DNA from: a virus
Length of the DNA stretch: 34,164 nucleotides
Strand: one strand, 5' to 3'
IMG/VR virus record: IMGVR_UViG_3300018426_000080
Coordinates: 1-34,164 of that record
Position 1 is the first letter of the stretch, and every line of letters begins with the position of its first letter. The position numbers and the translations under genes were made by a program. Below are positions 7,410 to 14,989 of the stretch, piece after piece. The notes under the pieces were generated by a model. It was given only the letters and a program-made list of their open reading frames with translations. It searched no databases and was not told the DNA's origin.

Positions 7410-7681
7410 TATTCTTCTCCACTATCTGCTTCAGCATCAGCAGGTGCTTCTTCCGCTCCTTCTTCTGCATTGGCTTCTTGTTGCTGTTGAATGTAACTTA
7501 GGAAAGTGTTTAACTTATCATAAATTGCACCAACTTGTGATAATTCGTTGCCTCTGAATGCACCTCTTTGGGTAGCAAGGTCAACAATTTGTAAAAGTGT
7601 ACCAAGTTCACCAAGTCCTAAACTAGGAGCGGGATTTTCTTGTCCTTCTACTGCTTCATTTGTAATTTGTTCGTCTGTCAC
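7409..7681 (-). CDS. Acidic unknown protein (90 aa, GTG start)
   Basis: The start is GTG at 7681, with AGGAG seven bases upstream. The protein has a hydrophobic central helix region (LGELGTLLQIVDLATQRG) followed by a strongly acidic Glu/Ala tail. The stop overlaps the next ATG, coupling it to the AT-hook protein. No family is recognised; the acidic tail beside the basic-tailed neighbour could indicate a pair, which is only a guess. Confidence 0.7.
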   Translation of the reverse strand: MTDEQITNEAVEGQENPAPSLGLGELGTLLQIVDLATQRGAFRGNELSQVGAIYDKLNTFLSYIQQQQEANAEEGAEEAPADAEADSGEE

Positions 7682-7735
7682 GTTTAAACTCCTGTAAAGT
7701 TAGTAATACTATTTAACAGGTATGTTAATTATAAA

Positions 7736-7972
7736 TTAGAATTTCTGGTTAGGATTTGATTGAATTTGCATTACATTACCGTAATCTATGCCGTTTAAAA
7801 AATAAAAAACACGGCCACTACTATGCCACAGATCTTGTGCATTAACTTCTAAAAAGTCTTGTACTGTATCAACTAAATCGGTGTCTACTAATACTCTATT
7901 TCTTAGCATAGTGATTACTTCTGGTGTACCTTGCATTAATGCAAGTTCTTGAGAGGTGAGTTTAAATCCCAT
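7736..7972 (-). CDS. Unknown small protein (78 aa)
   Basis: This short soluble protein (MGFKLTSQELALMQG...) is encoded 6 bases after the stop of the VWA-metallopeptidase gene. It has no strong ribosome site of its own, which suggests translational coupling. No motif is recognised. Confidence 0.65.
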   Translation of the reverse strand: MGFKLTSQELALMQGTPEVITMLRNRVLVDTDLVDTVQDFLEVNAQDLWHSSGRVFYFLNGIDYGNVMQIQSNPNQKF

Positions 7973-7978
7973 AATAAA

Positions 7979-9310
7979 TTATCCCATTAATTTAGCATCG
8001 TTTCTTTCATATGGAACAGTGATACCAAACGGTGCTACAGGAGGCTCGCCATAACCGCCACCGTGTACAATAAACAGTGTGTCACAGTAAGATTCGTCAC
8101 CCCAACTGTCCCAAGGGTAACCATCTGTGAACATCACAAATTTCTTAGGCTGAATGCCTTGTTCTTTCATGTAATCGAAACAACAATCAAAGTCAGTACC
8201 ACCACCTCCAACAAGTTCATAATTCATAAAATCATCCATAGTACTTTGATCAAATTGCTGTGGATTATGTACACTAGTATCAAAACAGAACAAGTGAATT
8301 CGGAAGTCAGTGTACTGATCCATAATGCCTTTTACTTCTGATAAGAAGTCTCGACTCATTTCGTCGCAAATACTACCAGACATATCAAGTGCAAGTGCAA
8401 TATCAATTGTGGTCTCACGGTCCATACCAGGTAACCAAATGCCTTCGTTCATGCCCTTACGTGAAGGTGTCTGGAAAGTGTAGTCGGATCGAATAACACT
8501 TTGAATCTGCATAGCAAGAAGTTGCCTCCAATCTAATTGCGGATTCAACAAGTCCTTGAGCATGCGTTTTACACCACCCGGTAAATTGCCAGCACCAGCC
8601 GCCTTAGCAGATTGCATAACAGCATTCTGAAATTCTTGTTTGATGTTTTCTTTTTCTTCAGCAGTATACTTAACAGGACCTTTAGAGCCGTCGTTATCAC
8701 CTTCGCCCTCGGTGCCCTCACCTGAGCCTTCGTCATCGCCATCTTCACGATCTAGATGCACATCAAATGAATCTACATATTGAATACGACCTTGCTCTTC
8801 CATTTCTTTGAACAGCTCGTCATAAATTTCTTCTGATACCTTGCCACGATATTTCCAATCATGACAAATTTCAACTAGTCTAATTTGCTCACCAATGTTA
8901 GCATCAATTAGATCTGCATTGATCACATAATCGTTAGCAATGTTCCAAAGTGTAGGATTACGATCACCACGTCTTGCAGAATCCATATGGTCGTATACGC
9001 AATGAAGAATCTCATGACCCATACCAAAGATACGTTCTTTCTCATTCATTGCGGCAACAAAATGCCTATTGTAATAAAAATACTTGCCGTCTGTAGCAAG
9101 TGTAGGACACCACTCAGTTGCGTCCTTTAATCTGAGCCTAGTTGCTAGGTTACCAAAGAAAGGAGCATCCATAAGCATATCGATACGAGCCTTAATGAGC
9201 ATATCCATTACTTCATCATGCGACAAAGTAGTTTCTGGGATATGTGCGGTGGTCTTAGCAATACGATCTTTTGCTGTTTCTTCGCGTGTCTTAGTTGCTG
9301 ACTGTGACAT
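7979..9310 (-). CDS. Metallopeptidase-like/VWA-domain protein (DUF2201 type)
   Basis: This 443-residue protein starts at the ATG at 9310, which has TTTAGGAG 5 bases upstream. A longer frame to 9373 would run through promoter P2 and is rejected. HEILH at 99-103 followed by ANDYVIN at 126-131 is the zinc-peptidase-like N-terminal domain. An acidic Gly/Glu/Asp linker spans about 185-212. A von Willebrand A domain carries the MIDAS motif DMSGS (309-313), with FTDG further on. This architecture pairs with MoxR AAA+ ATPases, and the MoxR gene lies just upstream. Together they probably form a chaperone or protein-remodelling machine; the phage target is unknown. Confidence 0.85.
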   Translation of the reverse strand: MSQSATKTREETAKDRIAKTTAHIPETTLSHDEVMDMLIKARIDMLMDAPFFGNLATRLRLKDATEWCPTLATDGKYFYYNRHFVAAMNEKERIFGMGHEILHCVYDHMDSARRGDRNPTLWNIANDYVINADLIDANIGEQIRLVEICHDWKYRGKVSEEIYDELFKEMEEQGRIQYVDSFDVHLDREDGDDEGSGEGTEGEGDNDGSKGPVKYTAEEKENIKQEFQNAVMQSAKAAGAGNLPGGVKRMLKDLLNPQLDWRQLLAMQIQSVIRSDYTFQTPSRKGMNEGIWLPGMDRETTIDIALALDMSGSICDEMSRDFLSEVKGIMDQYTDFRIHLFCFDTSVHNPQQFDQSTMDDFMNYELVGGGGTDFDCCFDYMKEQGIQPKKFVMFTDGYPWDSWGDESYCDTLFIVHGGGYGEPPVAPFGITVPYERNDAKLMG

Positions 9311-9341
9311 GTATACTCCTAAATTCCTAACTAATATGTAT

Positions 9342-9369
9342 ATTATAGCATCTTTTGTGATCGTGTCAA
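9342..9369 (-). promoter_or_regulatory. Sigma70-type promoter P2 (extended -10)
   Basis: The minus strand has TTGACA (9369-9364), a 16-base spacer and TGC-TATAAT (9347-9342), with the VWA gene start 32 bases downstream. It sits just after the terminator of the MoxR gene, so VWA transcription can be independent. Confidence 0.85.
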
Positions 9370-9394
9370 CCATTATAAGTTGCTGATTTTGAAT

Positions 9395-9417
9395 AAAAAA
9401 ACCCCCGTTTCCGGGGG
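9395..9417 (-). terminator. Intrinsic terminator after the MoxR gene
   Basis: On the minus strand CCCCCG-GAAA-CGGGGG forms a 6-bp GC stem with a GNRA (GAAA) loop, followed by seven T. The flanking A-run makes it weakly symmetrical, but the tetraloop and T-run favour the minus strand. Between the MoxR stop and this hairpin (9423-9488), a long-range AAAAACCT/AGGTTTTT pairing encloses about 36 bases. I see no gene there. Confidence 0.9.
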
Positions 9418-9488
9418 TTTAAAAACCTCATGCTTAGGTAGGGAGTAACATAGGTAGGCGCACAAGGTTTTTGATCGTTCACCCTCCC

Positions 9489-10595
9489 TTAGGTGATGTA
9501 TTTAACGTACCTCTCTTGGAATGTTTTTTGGAGAGTTTTGTCCAACGTAGTTCTCAAGTTGAACATAATCTTGTAGTCCTTCATGATAGTTCTCAAAAAG
9601 AACACTACCATTTCGGGCTCAAAGTTGTCAAACGCAAATTTAACAACATTGTTGATCGCAGGCTTAAACGCACCATCAACACCATCTTTCTGATAGATGT
9701 CATTCAGCTCATAAGCAAGACTAACAGTCAGCGAATATTTTGCTGAAATTTCTTTAGCCACTTTGCTATCAAGGGTATCTACTTTACCATCGATAACGTC
9801 TTGTGGGTTAGGCAGTTTAGAAGCAATCTTACGATGTTCTAAAAACTTAATAGCCATGCCTTCACCAATAGCACCAGCAACTTCAGCCTTTTGCTCTCTG
9901 GGACTTGCTTGCTCGAAGCCATCTACATTCAGCATGTCTGACGTAAATACCCAAGACCTTGGAGTTGGGAAAGATTGTGAACTAGTCTTTGCATCAAACT
10001 GAAATAGATCCTGTTTAGCAAATGACAAGTAACCAACTACATCAGGGTGAACATCGTTGTTCACTGCCCATTGTTGCCAGTCTTCGAAGTTCACGTCCAT
10101 GTTAATATGACGGAATCTGTTAGCCAAAGGTGCTGGCATTCTAAATGTAACACCTCGGTCAGTTTCTCTGTTACCTGCGGCAACAATTTTTACATTCTTA
10201 GGAAGAACGTATTGGCCAATTTTGCCATTAAGGACAAGTTGGTAAGCCGCGGCCTGCACACTTGGAGGTGCAGAGTTAAGTTCGTCCAGGAACAAAACAA
10301 TGTTGTCATAGGCTTCAGCCATTTCTTCTGTAGGAAGATCAGCCGCTGGTGCCCACTCCATTTGATTTGTATCTGGGTTACGGAAAGGATAGCCACGCAA
10401 GTCAGTTGGCTCCATAAGTGCCAAACGCATGTCTATCATAAGATTGTTACCAGGAAGTTCATTATAAGTAATGTCTTCTACTAGTTCAGATTTACCAATG
10501 CCCGGAGGCCCCCAAATAAAGATTGGACGGTGTGCCTGCATTGCACGGAGTACAATCGGCTTCACTTCGCTTGGTCTTGATGTTAATGTGTCCAT
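9489..10595 (-). CDS. MoxR-type AAA+ ATPase
   Basis: The 368-residue protein has Walker A GPPGIGKS at 29-36, Walker B VLFLDE at 100-105, a sensor-1 region VAAGNRETDRG at 138-148 and an arginine-finger-like segment (LANRFRHINM). The order and spacing fit MoxR/RavA-type AAA+ proteins. These ATPases work with VWA-domain partners to remodel or load cofactors into protein complexes. The partner here is the downstream VWA gene, separated by a terminator and its own promoter, so the two may be made in different amounts. AAGGTAGG lies before the ATG, and promoter P3 is 35 bases upstream. Confidence 0.88.
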   Translation of the reverse strand: MDTLTSRPSEVKPIVLRAMQAHRPIFIWGPPGIGKSELVEDITYNELPGNNLMIDMRLALMEPTDLRGYPFRNPDTNQMEWAPAADLPTEEMAEAYDNIVLFLDELNSAPPSVQAAAYQLVLNGKIGQYVLPKNVKIVAAGNRETDRGVTFRMPAPLANRFRHINMDVNFEDWQQWAVNNDVHPDVVGYLSFAKQDLFQFDAKTSSQSFPTPRSWVFTSDMLNVDGFEQASPREQKAEVAGAIGEGMAIKFLEHRKIASKLPNPQDVIDGKVDTLDSKVAKEISAKYSLTVSLAYELNDIYQKDGVDGAFKPAINNVVKFAFDNFEPEMVVFFLRTIMKDYKIMFNLRTTLDKTLQKTFQERYVKYIT

Positions 10596-10629
10596 TTATT
10601 ACCTACCTTGTTTTCTAAGTTACCTATAC

Positions 10630-10657
10630 AGTATAGCACCGTATTAAGATTTGTCAA
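10630..10657 (-). promoter_or_regulatory. Sigma70-type promoter P3 (extended -10)
   Basis: TTGACA (10657-10652), 16-base spacer, TGC-TATACT (10635-10630) on the minus strand. It overlaps the 3' end of the 61-aa gene and drives the MoxR gene. Confidence 0.83.
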
Positions 10658-10829
10658 CCGAAACATTAAACATTTTTTCAAATATTTCTACTGCTTCGTC
10701 CCTAGTTAAAGTTGCTTCTTGAAAAGCAGAACGCTCTTCGCAATTGAGTGTATACCACTCTGTGAAATTGGCATCAACGGTTTTATCGTTGTCCCAAGTA
10801 AATTTAAATGTTGGTTCTAAAATTGACAT
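10644..10829 (-). CDS. Unknown small acidic protein (61 aa)
   Basis: A single-gene unit lies between promoters P4 and P3. AAGGAG lies 6 bases before the ATG. The protein is soluble and rich in Glu, Thr and Phe (ILEPTFKFTWDNDK...); the C-terminus (EIFEKMFNVSV) is a likely helix. No family is recognised. Confidence 0.7.
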   Translation of the reverse strand: MSILEPTFKFTWDNDKTVDANFTEWYTLNCEERSAFQEATLTRDEAVEIFEKMFNVSVDKS

Positions 10830-10857
10830 AAGTTACTCCTTAATTAACTATACATAT

Positions 10858-10885
10858 AGTATAGCATCAAATAAGAAGTTGTCAA
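10858..10885 (-). promoter_or_regulatory. Sigma70-type promoter P4 (extended -10)
   Basis: TTGACA (10885-10880), 16-base spacer, TGC-TATACT (10863-10858) on the minus strand, 29 bases before the 61-aa gene. The flanking sequence closely matches P2 and P11. Confidence 0.83.
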
Positions 10886-10895
10886 CCATTATAAG

Positions 10896-11471
10896 TTATT
10901 GATTTTCAAGTAAAATAGCAGTAGGATTAGCAGTTTTGCTAGGTTTCCACGTGAAAAGTTGTAATCCTACTCTAGTTTTCTGTGATAAATTGACCGGCAT
11001 TCCGTGATATGAAGATTTAGTATCCATGCTACCCTTGTAAAAAACACCGCAATTAAATTTAGGTTGTACTAACTGTAAGATATTTGTTTCGTCATCACGC
11101 CAAGCAAACTGGCCGCCGTCTTCCGCAGTCCAATCCTTGTTCAAAAATATAGTTATAGAGTATAATGCACTATCCCTGTGCATTGGTAGGATTGAACCGG
11201 TTGGGTATTTTTGTACTGCACCATCAGTGTTTCTTATTAATTTATCGTCGTAAAATGGAGAATTAGGATCATTATATAAGTGTGTGGTTATCTCTAGTAC
11301 TACACTCTTTGATAACGGCTCTATGTAAACTTCTGGTAATGTCTTATTGCCTGTTGAAAAATCGTTCCATCGGTCGTAACTACTTTTATCAGTATCTTTA
11401 ATTTCAAAGTGATCTTTATGTATTTTTTCTGCTAGGGCTAGAGGTAAGATATTTTCTATATATGTGAACAC
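10896..11471 (-). CDS. 2OG-Fe(II) oxygenase, copy A
   Basis: The 191-residue protein is a prolyl-4-hydroxylase-like dioxygenase. His98 and Asp100 (MHRD) with His156 (YHGM) give the iron triad, and Arg167 (KTRVGL) would bind 2-oxoglutarate. It begins with GTG at 11471, preceded by GGAGG inside the upstream gene's last codons. It is a tandem paralogue of the next gene (both start MFTYIEN). Substrates of phage oxygenases of this family are mostly unknown; proline or lysine side chains, or nucleobases, are possible. Confidence 0.85.
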   Translation of the reverse strand: MFTYIENILPLALAEKIHKDHFEIKDTDKSSYDRWNDFSTGNKTLPEVYIEPLSKSVVLEITTHLYNDPNSPFYDDKLIRNTDGAVQKYPTGSILPMHRDSALYSITIFLNKDWTAEDGGQFAWRDDETNILQLVQPKFNCGVFYKGSMDTKSSYHGMPVNLSQKTRVGLQLFTWKPSKTANPTAILLENQ

Positions 11472-11472
11472 T

Positions 11473-12027
11473 CTATACCATCCTCCATCTATTTTCCATT
11501 ATAAAAAGTTGTAATGCTATTCTATTCTTTTGTGATAAATTTGCTGGAACTCCATGGTACGGACATTTTTTTCCGCTAGTGTTTTTATAATATACACCAC
11601 AATTAAATTTTGGTTGCACAACATTGAGTATATTTGTATCTTCATCTTGCCATACAAATTGCCCTCCGTCTTCTGCAGTCCACTCTTTATTTAAAAAAAT
11701 AGTAAAAGTGTAACCGGTATTATCTCTGTGCATCGGTAATACCGAACCTGGTAGATATTTTAATACAAGTGCATCTGTATTTTTTATTAACTTATCGCCG
11801 TAAAATGGAGAGTTCTGATTAGAAAATAAGTGATTAGTTATTTCTAAAATAACTGAACCTGGAAGTTGTTCTAAAAATACTTCCGGAAGTATTTTATTTT
11901 GTGAATTCCAGTCAGTATAGTTCCAACGTTCGTGACTACTTAGGTCAGTAGATTTAACTTCAGAATGGTTTGAAAAGATTCTTTCTGCTAGTTCTGTTGG
12001 CAGAACATTTTCTATATATGTAAACAT
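11473..12027 (-). CDS. 2OG-Fe(II) oxygenase, copy B
   Basis: This 184-residue paralogue of the preceding gene has His100, Asp102, His158 and Arg169 in the same arrangement, so both copies look catalytically intact. The last residues (MENRWRMV) diverge completely from copy A. Those codons also hold copy A's ribosome site, suggesting that the tail was reshaped by the junction of a tandem duplication. The ATG overlaps the stop of the upstream gene (TAATG) and has no good ribosome site. A TATAAATA sequence at 12035-12042 lies immediately upstream. Confidence 0.85.
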   Translation of the reverse strand: MFTYIENVLPTELAERIFSNHSEVKSTDLSSHERWNYTDWNSQNKILPEVFLEQLPGSVILEITNHLFSNQNSPFYGDKLIKNTDALVLKYLPGSVLPMHRDNTGYTFTIFLNKEWTAEDGGQFVWQDEDTNILNVVQPKFNCGVYYKNTSGKKCPYHGVPANLSQKNRIALQLFIMENRWRMV

Positions 12028-12404
12028 TATATGATATTTATAAAATTAGAAAGAGAACTGCCGTTAATTTTAAACCAAGCCGCATCAGTTTGATTGAAAA
12101 GTATTACTGTTTTTTTGTTTACATAGTATGGCCATATCATAGCCTCGTCTAACTTTATTAAAATCTTTCCTGTGAGCTCTGTATCAGTTTCGAATTTATA
12201 TGAATCAAATGACTTTTCAAGTCTAGACTTACCCCAAGTTGTTAGTCTAAGGCCTTTTGGTTGGTTATTGGAATTTCGATAGTTTGCAAAAACTCTGTAG
12301 CACTTCTCATGCAATGAGCAGTCTGAAAAGTCCTTTATTGGTCGTAAAAGATTTTTATCAATGTAGTTTACAATTTGATATTGTATAGGTTCATTAGATG
12401 TCAT
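12027..12404 (-). CDS. Unknown protein (125 aa)
   Basis: This soluble, mixed alpha/beta-looking protein contains TTWGKSRLEKSF and WPYYVNKKTVILFN. It overlaps the preceding gene by 11 bases and the oxygenase start by one. No family is recognised. It may be linked to the oxygenases through the operon. Confidence 0.7.
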   Translation of the reverse strand: MTSNEPIQYQIVNYIDKNLLRPIKDFSDCSLHEKCYRVFANYRNSNNQPKGLRLTTWGKSRLEKSFDSYKFETDTELTGKILIKLDEAMIWPYYVNKKTVILFNQTDAAWFKINGSSLSNFINII

Positions 12405-12690
12405 CTTCCGTAATTATCTCACCCTGTGTATATCTAACAACTTTAAAATCATCAGTTTGAAATATTTTATTAAGACGCTCTGCTAAGTTAAAAGCATGAC
12501 CCGGATTACTAAAAGATACCTTTTTGTATTTAGGCCCTGGGTAGCTCACTAATGTATTAAGTGTTCTTAGATTAATAGGTTTGCCGTTGTGTAGGACACT
12601 GTAGATTGCATCGGCAGAAAGCACCTGCTCTGCTTTATATGTGTTCTTATTTACGACTTCTAGTAAAACTGTTGGTTTTGGTCTGCTCAT
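12394..12690 (-). CDS. Unknown small basic protein (98 aa)
   Basis: I chose the ATG at 12690 because TTAGGAG lies 8 bases upstream; the longer frame to 12723 lacks this. The protein (MSRPKPTVLLEVVN...) has a beta-rich N-terminus, then NLRTLNTLVSYPGPKYKKVSF. No family is recognised. A GATAAATA late-promoter-like sequence lies 24 bases before the start. Confidence 0.7.
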   Translation of the reverse strand: MSRPKPTVLLEVVNKNTYKAEQVLSADAIYSVLHNGKPINLRTLNTLVSYPGPKYKKVSFSNPGHAFNLAERLNKIFQTDDFKVVRYTQGEIITEDDI

Positions 12691-12713
12691 GTGTATGTCT
12701 CCTAATACACATG

Positions 12714-12721
12714 TATTTATC
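12714..12721 (-). promoter_or_regulatory. Candidate T4-type late promoter
   Basis: GATAAATA on the minus strand differs at one base from the T4 late -10 element TATAAATA. It leaves room for a leader with AGGAG before the ATG at 12690. In AT-rich DNA such 8-mers arise by chance, so support is modest. Confidence 0.35.
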
Positions 12722-12744
12722 ATTTTTTGCAGTTAAAACGTCAC

Positions 12745-12972
12745 TTAATTATTTTTGATGTAGTCTTTGAATTCTTTGAAACCGCCAACAATTTTGCCGT
12801 CGATTTTAATTTGTGGGAATGTTCTAGCATCGGGAAACTGCTCAAACAACTCATCTCTTGTAAAGTCAACGTCGAGTTTTTTCACAGTAAAATCTAAAGA
12901 TCTCATCTCAGATTCTTTAACTGCCATATCGCAAAATTGACAATTATCCTTACTATATATTTCAACTTTCAT
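12745..12972 (-). CDS. Glutaredoxin
   Basis: The 75-residue protein has the CQFC active site (Cys11, Cys14) after a YSKDN strand, then TFPQIKIDG with the conserved cis-proline, and GGFKEFK for glutathione binding. It is a full-length small glutaredoxin of NrdC/GrxC type. It would reduce disulfides, classically in ribonucleotide reductase; no reductase is in the window. AGGAG lies before the ATG. Confidence 0.9.
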   Translation of the reverse strand: MKVEIYSKDNCQFCDMAVKESEMRSLDFTVKKLDVDFTRDELFEQFPDARTFPQIKIDGKIVGGFKEFKDYIKNN

Positions 12973-12998
12973 TTTATCTCCTGTTTAAATACTTATAA

Positions 12999-13823
12999 TT
13001 ATAGTTCAATAAATTTATCTAAAAATGGCATCAAAACTTCATATGTAAAATGTCTATGTGCTAACTCACTAGGGTGAGAGTTGTCGCCAGCATGCCAATT
13101 ATGTTTAGATTTAAACAATCTATTTTTACACCAGTTAGCCATTCCCTCATGAGTTATGCAACGTGAAAAATCTAATTGTGTATACATCCAATCTAGTATA
13201 CCTGACTCTTTTAGTGAACTATTATAAAAATTTTTCCACTCATCAGTATAGTTACACCAAAAATACTCTATGTTGTTTGCTTTGCAGAAATTTTGTAAAG
13301 CAAGCATACTAAACGTATGTCGATCCCAATCGTCGTATTGATTAGTAAACTTTTGATAAAATTCTTCTACTCGGGGTACTTGATGCCCTGGAGTCCAATA
13401 AATATAGCCTGGAGTTCCTGCAGGCGAAACAGAGCCATCTAATAATATATTTTGAGTAGTAGACATATTAATGTTAAATTTTTCGACCAGGGTTTCATAG
13501 TTTGGGATTGATGCTAACTTTTTATTTCCTTCTTCGATTAACATATTACTAGTTATATAATCATTGTTATTAGAAGATAAAAATGCTTTACGGCTGTGGC
13601 CGCTCCACATAGCAATAACAACAATTTTTTCTTCAGGATTAGTTTTCATTGCATGTGATGCTCGGTACATTAACTTTCGAGAAATTAGGTCGTGCCCTTG
13701 TGCATCATAACCGGTATGTAAAAACGAATGTTTTGATGATAGTTTATTTTCTAGAAAAGAATTCCAAGTAGTAACTGTATCACCGGTATATGAAAAACTA
13801 CATCCGCCGGTTAAAAATATCAT
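12999..13823 (-). CDS. SGNH-hydrolase-like protein, third member
   Basis: The 274-residue protein begins MIFLTGGCSFSYTGD, again with GCS in place of GDS. It has a strand KIVVIAMWSGHSR where SGNH proteins carry their oxyanion residues, and DNSHPSELAHRHF near the C-terminus. DNSHPS is a good SGNH block V (D-x-x-H-P). It is only distantly related to the two left-end copies. Its ATG overlaps the upstream stop (ATGA). Substrate is unknown; similar proteins in bacteria act on acetylated glycans. Confidence 0.7.
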   Translation of the reverse strand: MIFLTGGCSFSYTGDTVTTWNSFLENKLSSKHSFLHTGYDAQGHDLISRKLMYRASHAMKTNPEEKIVVIAMWSGHSRKAFLSSNNNDYITSNMLIEEGNKKLASIPNYETLVEKFNINMSTTQNILLDGSVSPAGTPGYIYWTPGHQVPRVEEFYQKFTNQYDDWDRHTFSMLALQNFCKANNIEYFWCNYTDEWKNFYNSSLKESGILDWMYTQLDFSRCITHEGMANWCKNRLFKSKHNWHAGDNSHPSELAHRHFTYEVLMPFLDKFIEL

Positions 13824-14080
13824 ACACTAACTCTCAATCTAGCATGAATGAAGTCCCATTTATTTTGAAAAGTGAGAACTAGTGTTTGATTTTCATACCA
13901 GTTTTCACGTGAGTAATTCATGTTTTTGTGAGGTATGAAATGCCAGCCCCATTTACCTACACACATTTTATCTAGTTTATGAGAAGTTGACATGGGTAAT
14001 GCATAAGTAGAAGTTGTCCATTGATACTTGAATATTTTGTTGTATCCACAATCTTCTCTGATTCCTATTTTAGTCGTCAC
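13820..14080 (-). CDS. Unknown protein (86 aa, GTG start)
   Basis: This small aromatic-rich protein (KWGWHFIPHKNMNYSRENWYENQTLVLTF) starts with GTG at 14080, preceded by GGGGAGAG in the end of the upstream gene, which it overlaps by 11 bases. It is coupled to the SGNH-like gene. No family is recognised. Confidence 0.6.
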   Translation of the reverse strand: MTTKIGIREDCGYNKIFKYQWTTSTYALPMSTSHKLDKMCVGKWGWHFIPHKNMNYSRENWYENQTLVLTFQNKWDFIHARLRVSV

Positions 14081-14258
14081 TGAACTCTCCCCCGTCGACG
14101 TTCATTTTGTTAGAAGGCTTTTCTTTCTTTTTTACAGGGATAGCAGAAGGAATGTTTAGCAAATCAATTAAGAAGTCTACATCAAGGGTTACTTGTTTAA
14201 CATTTGTAGATTGTAAATTTCTTAAATATTGTGCAAACTGTGTAACGTCTTTAGCCAT
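14070..14258 (-). CDS. Unknown small protein (62 aa)
   Basis: The N-terminal 40 residues (MAKDVTQFAQYLRNLQ...VTLDVDFLIDLL) look like helix-strand-helix. The rest is a lysine-rich stretch and an acidic end. It overlaps its upstream neighbour by 8 bases. No family is recognised. Confidence 0.65.
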   Translation of the reverse strand: MAKDVTQFAQYLRNLQSTNVKQVTLDVDFLIDLLNIPSAIPVKKKEKPSNKMNVDGGEFSDD

Positions 14259-14760
14259 TTACTTTTTTGGCTTTGTTAAGTTTTTTCAACATAGCACGAC
14301 ATTCTTCTTTGGTTTTAAATGGGCCTTCGTAACCATAATTAGTTAGAGTTGTATACTTTGGACCGTGACCATGTTTCCAGCCTTTTTCAAAATTAATGCA
14401 ATACCAGCCTGCGGCGTATAATACGTCACTTGATTCTGTTTTTAGATACAGTGGTATTTCTTTGTTATACCTAGGATCGTTCTCTTCAATAGGAATAGGA
14501 TTGTTTATATCAATCTTATGGCCGTTAATAAAAAATTCATCTGGTACACTAGAAGGCGTATCTATCTGTTCTTCGAATAACTTAATATTACCAAAGTGAT
14601 CCCTTACTTCTAGATCATCAGTAAAGACTTGAATAGTCTGACCTGTAATGTAAGTGTAATGTTCTCTTACATCTTTGTTTAAAATACCTAACTTTTTCTC
14701 ACCTTGTCTTACTAACCAGGCTTCGTCTGAGATTTGTTGCAATTTAGTTTTAGTTACCAT
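14251..14760 (-). CDS. Unknown protein (169 aa)
   Basis: I chose the ATG at 14760 because AGGAGA lies just upstream, within the end of the previous gene; a longer frame to 14799 has no such site. The protein has a beta-rich N-terminus (EAWLVRQGEKKLGILNKD), GWYCINFEKGWKHGHG in the middle and a basic helical C-terminus. No family is recognised. Confidence 0.7.
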   Translation of the reverse strand: MVTKTKLQQISDEAWLVRQGEKKLGILNKDVREHYTYITGQTIQVFTDDLEVRDHFGNIKLFEEQIDTPSSVPDEFFINGHKIDINNPIPIEENDPRYNKEIPLYLKTESSDVLYAAGWYCINFEKGWKHGHGPKYTTLTNYGYEGPFKTKEECRAMLKKLNKAKKVNG

Positions 14761-14989
14761 TGTGTTTCTCCTGTGTGCCGTAGTCGTCGTCTGTCGCAAC
14801 TACATTACCGTCTACTGAGTATAATTGTCTAATTGGTTGTCCATGTATATCTCTGAATACATCAGGACAAACATCAGTTCTCATTGCTCTGTAAACATGT
14901 TTTCCGTTATCGGGAGATGTATAAATCCAATAAGGATTCATAGGCCAATCTCCACGCAACCTTCTTTCAGCATGATCAAGGACGTCCAT
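14750..14989 (-). CDS. Unknown small protein (79 aa)
   Basis: The ATG overlaps the 3' end of the exonuclease gene and has GGAG seven bases upstream. The sequence is soluble with a central YWIYTSPDNGKHVYRAM segment. No family is recognised. Confidence 0.65.
   Translation of the reverse strand: MDVLDHAERRLRGDWPMNPYWIYTSPDNGKHVYRAMRTDVCPDVFRDIHGQPIRQLYSVDGNVVATDDDYGTQEKHNGN

Noticed and set aside
8063-8341. 92-residue plus-strand frame
   Set aside because: It is the antisense shadow of the VWA domain, with no ribosome site or recognisable pattern.
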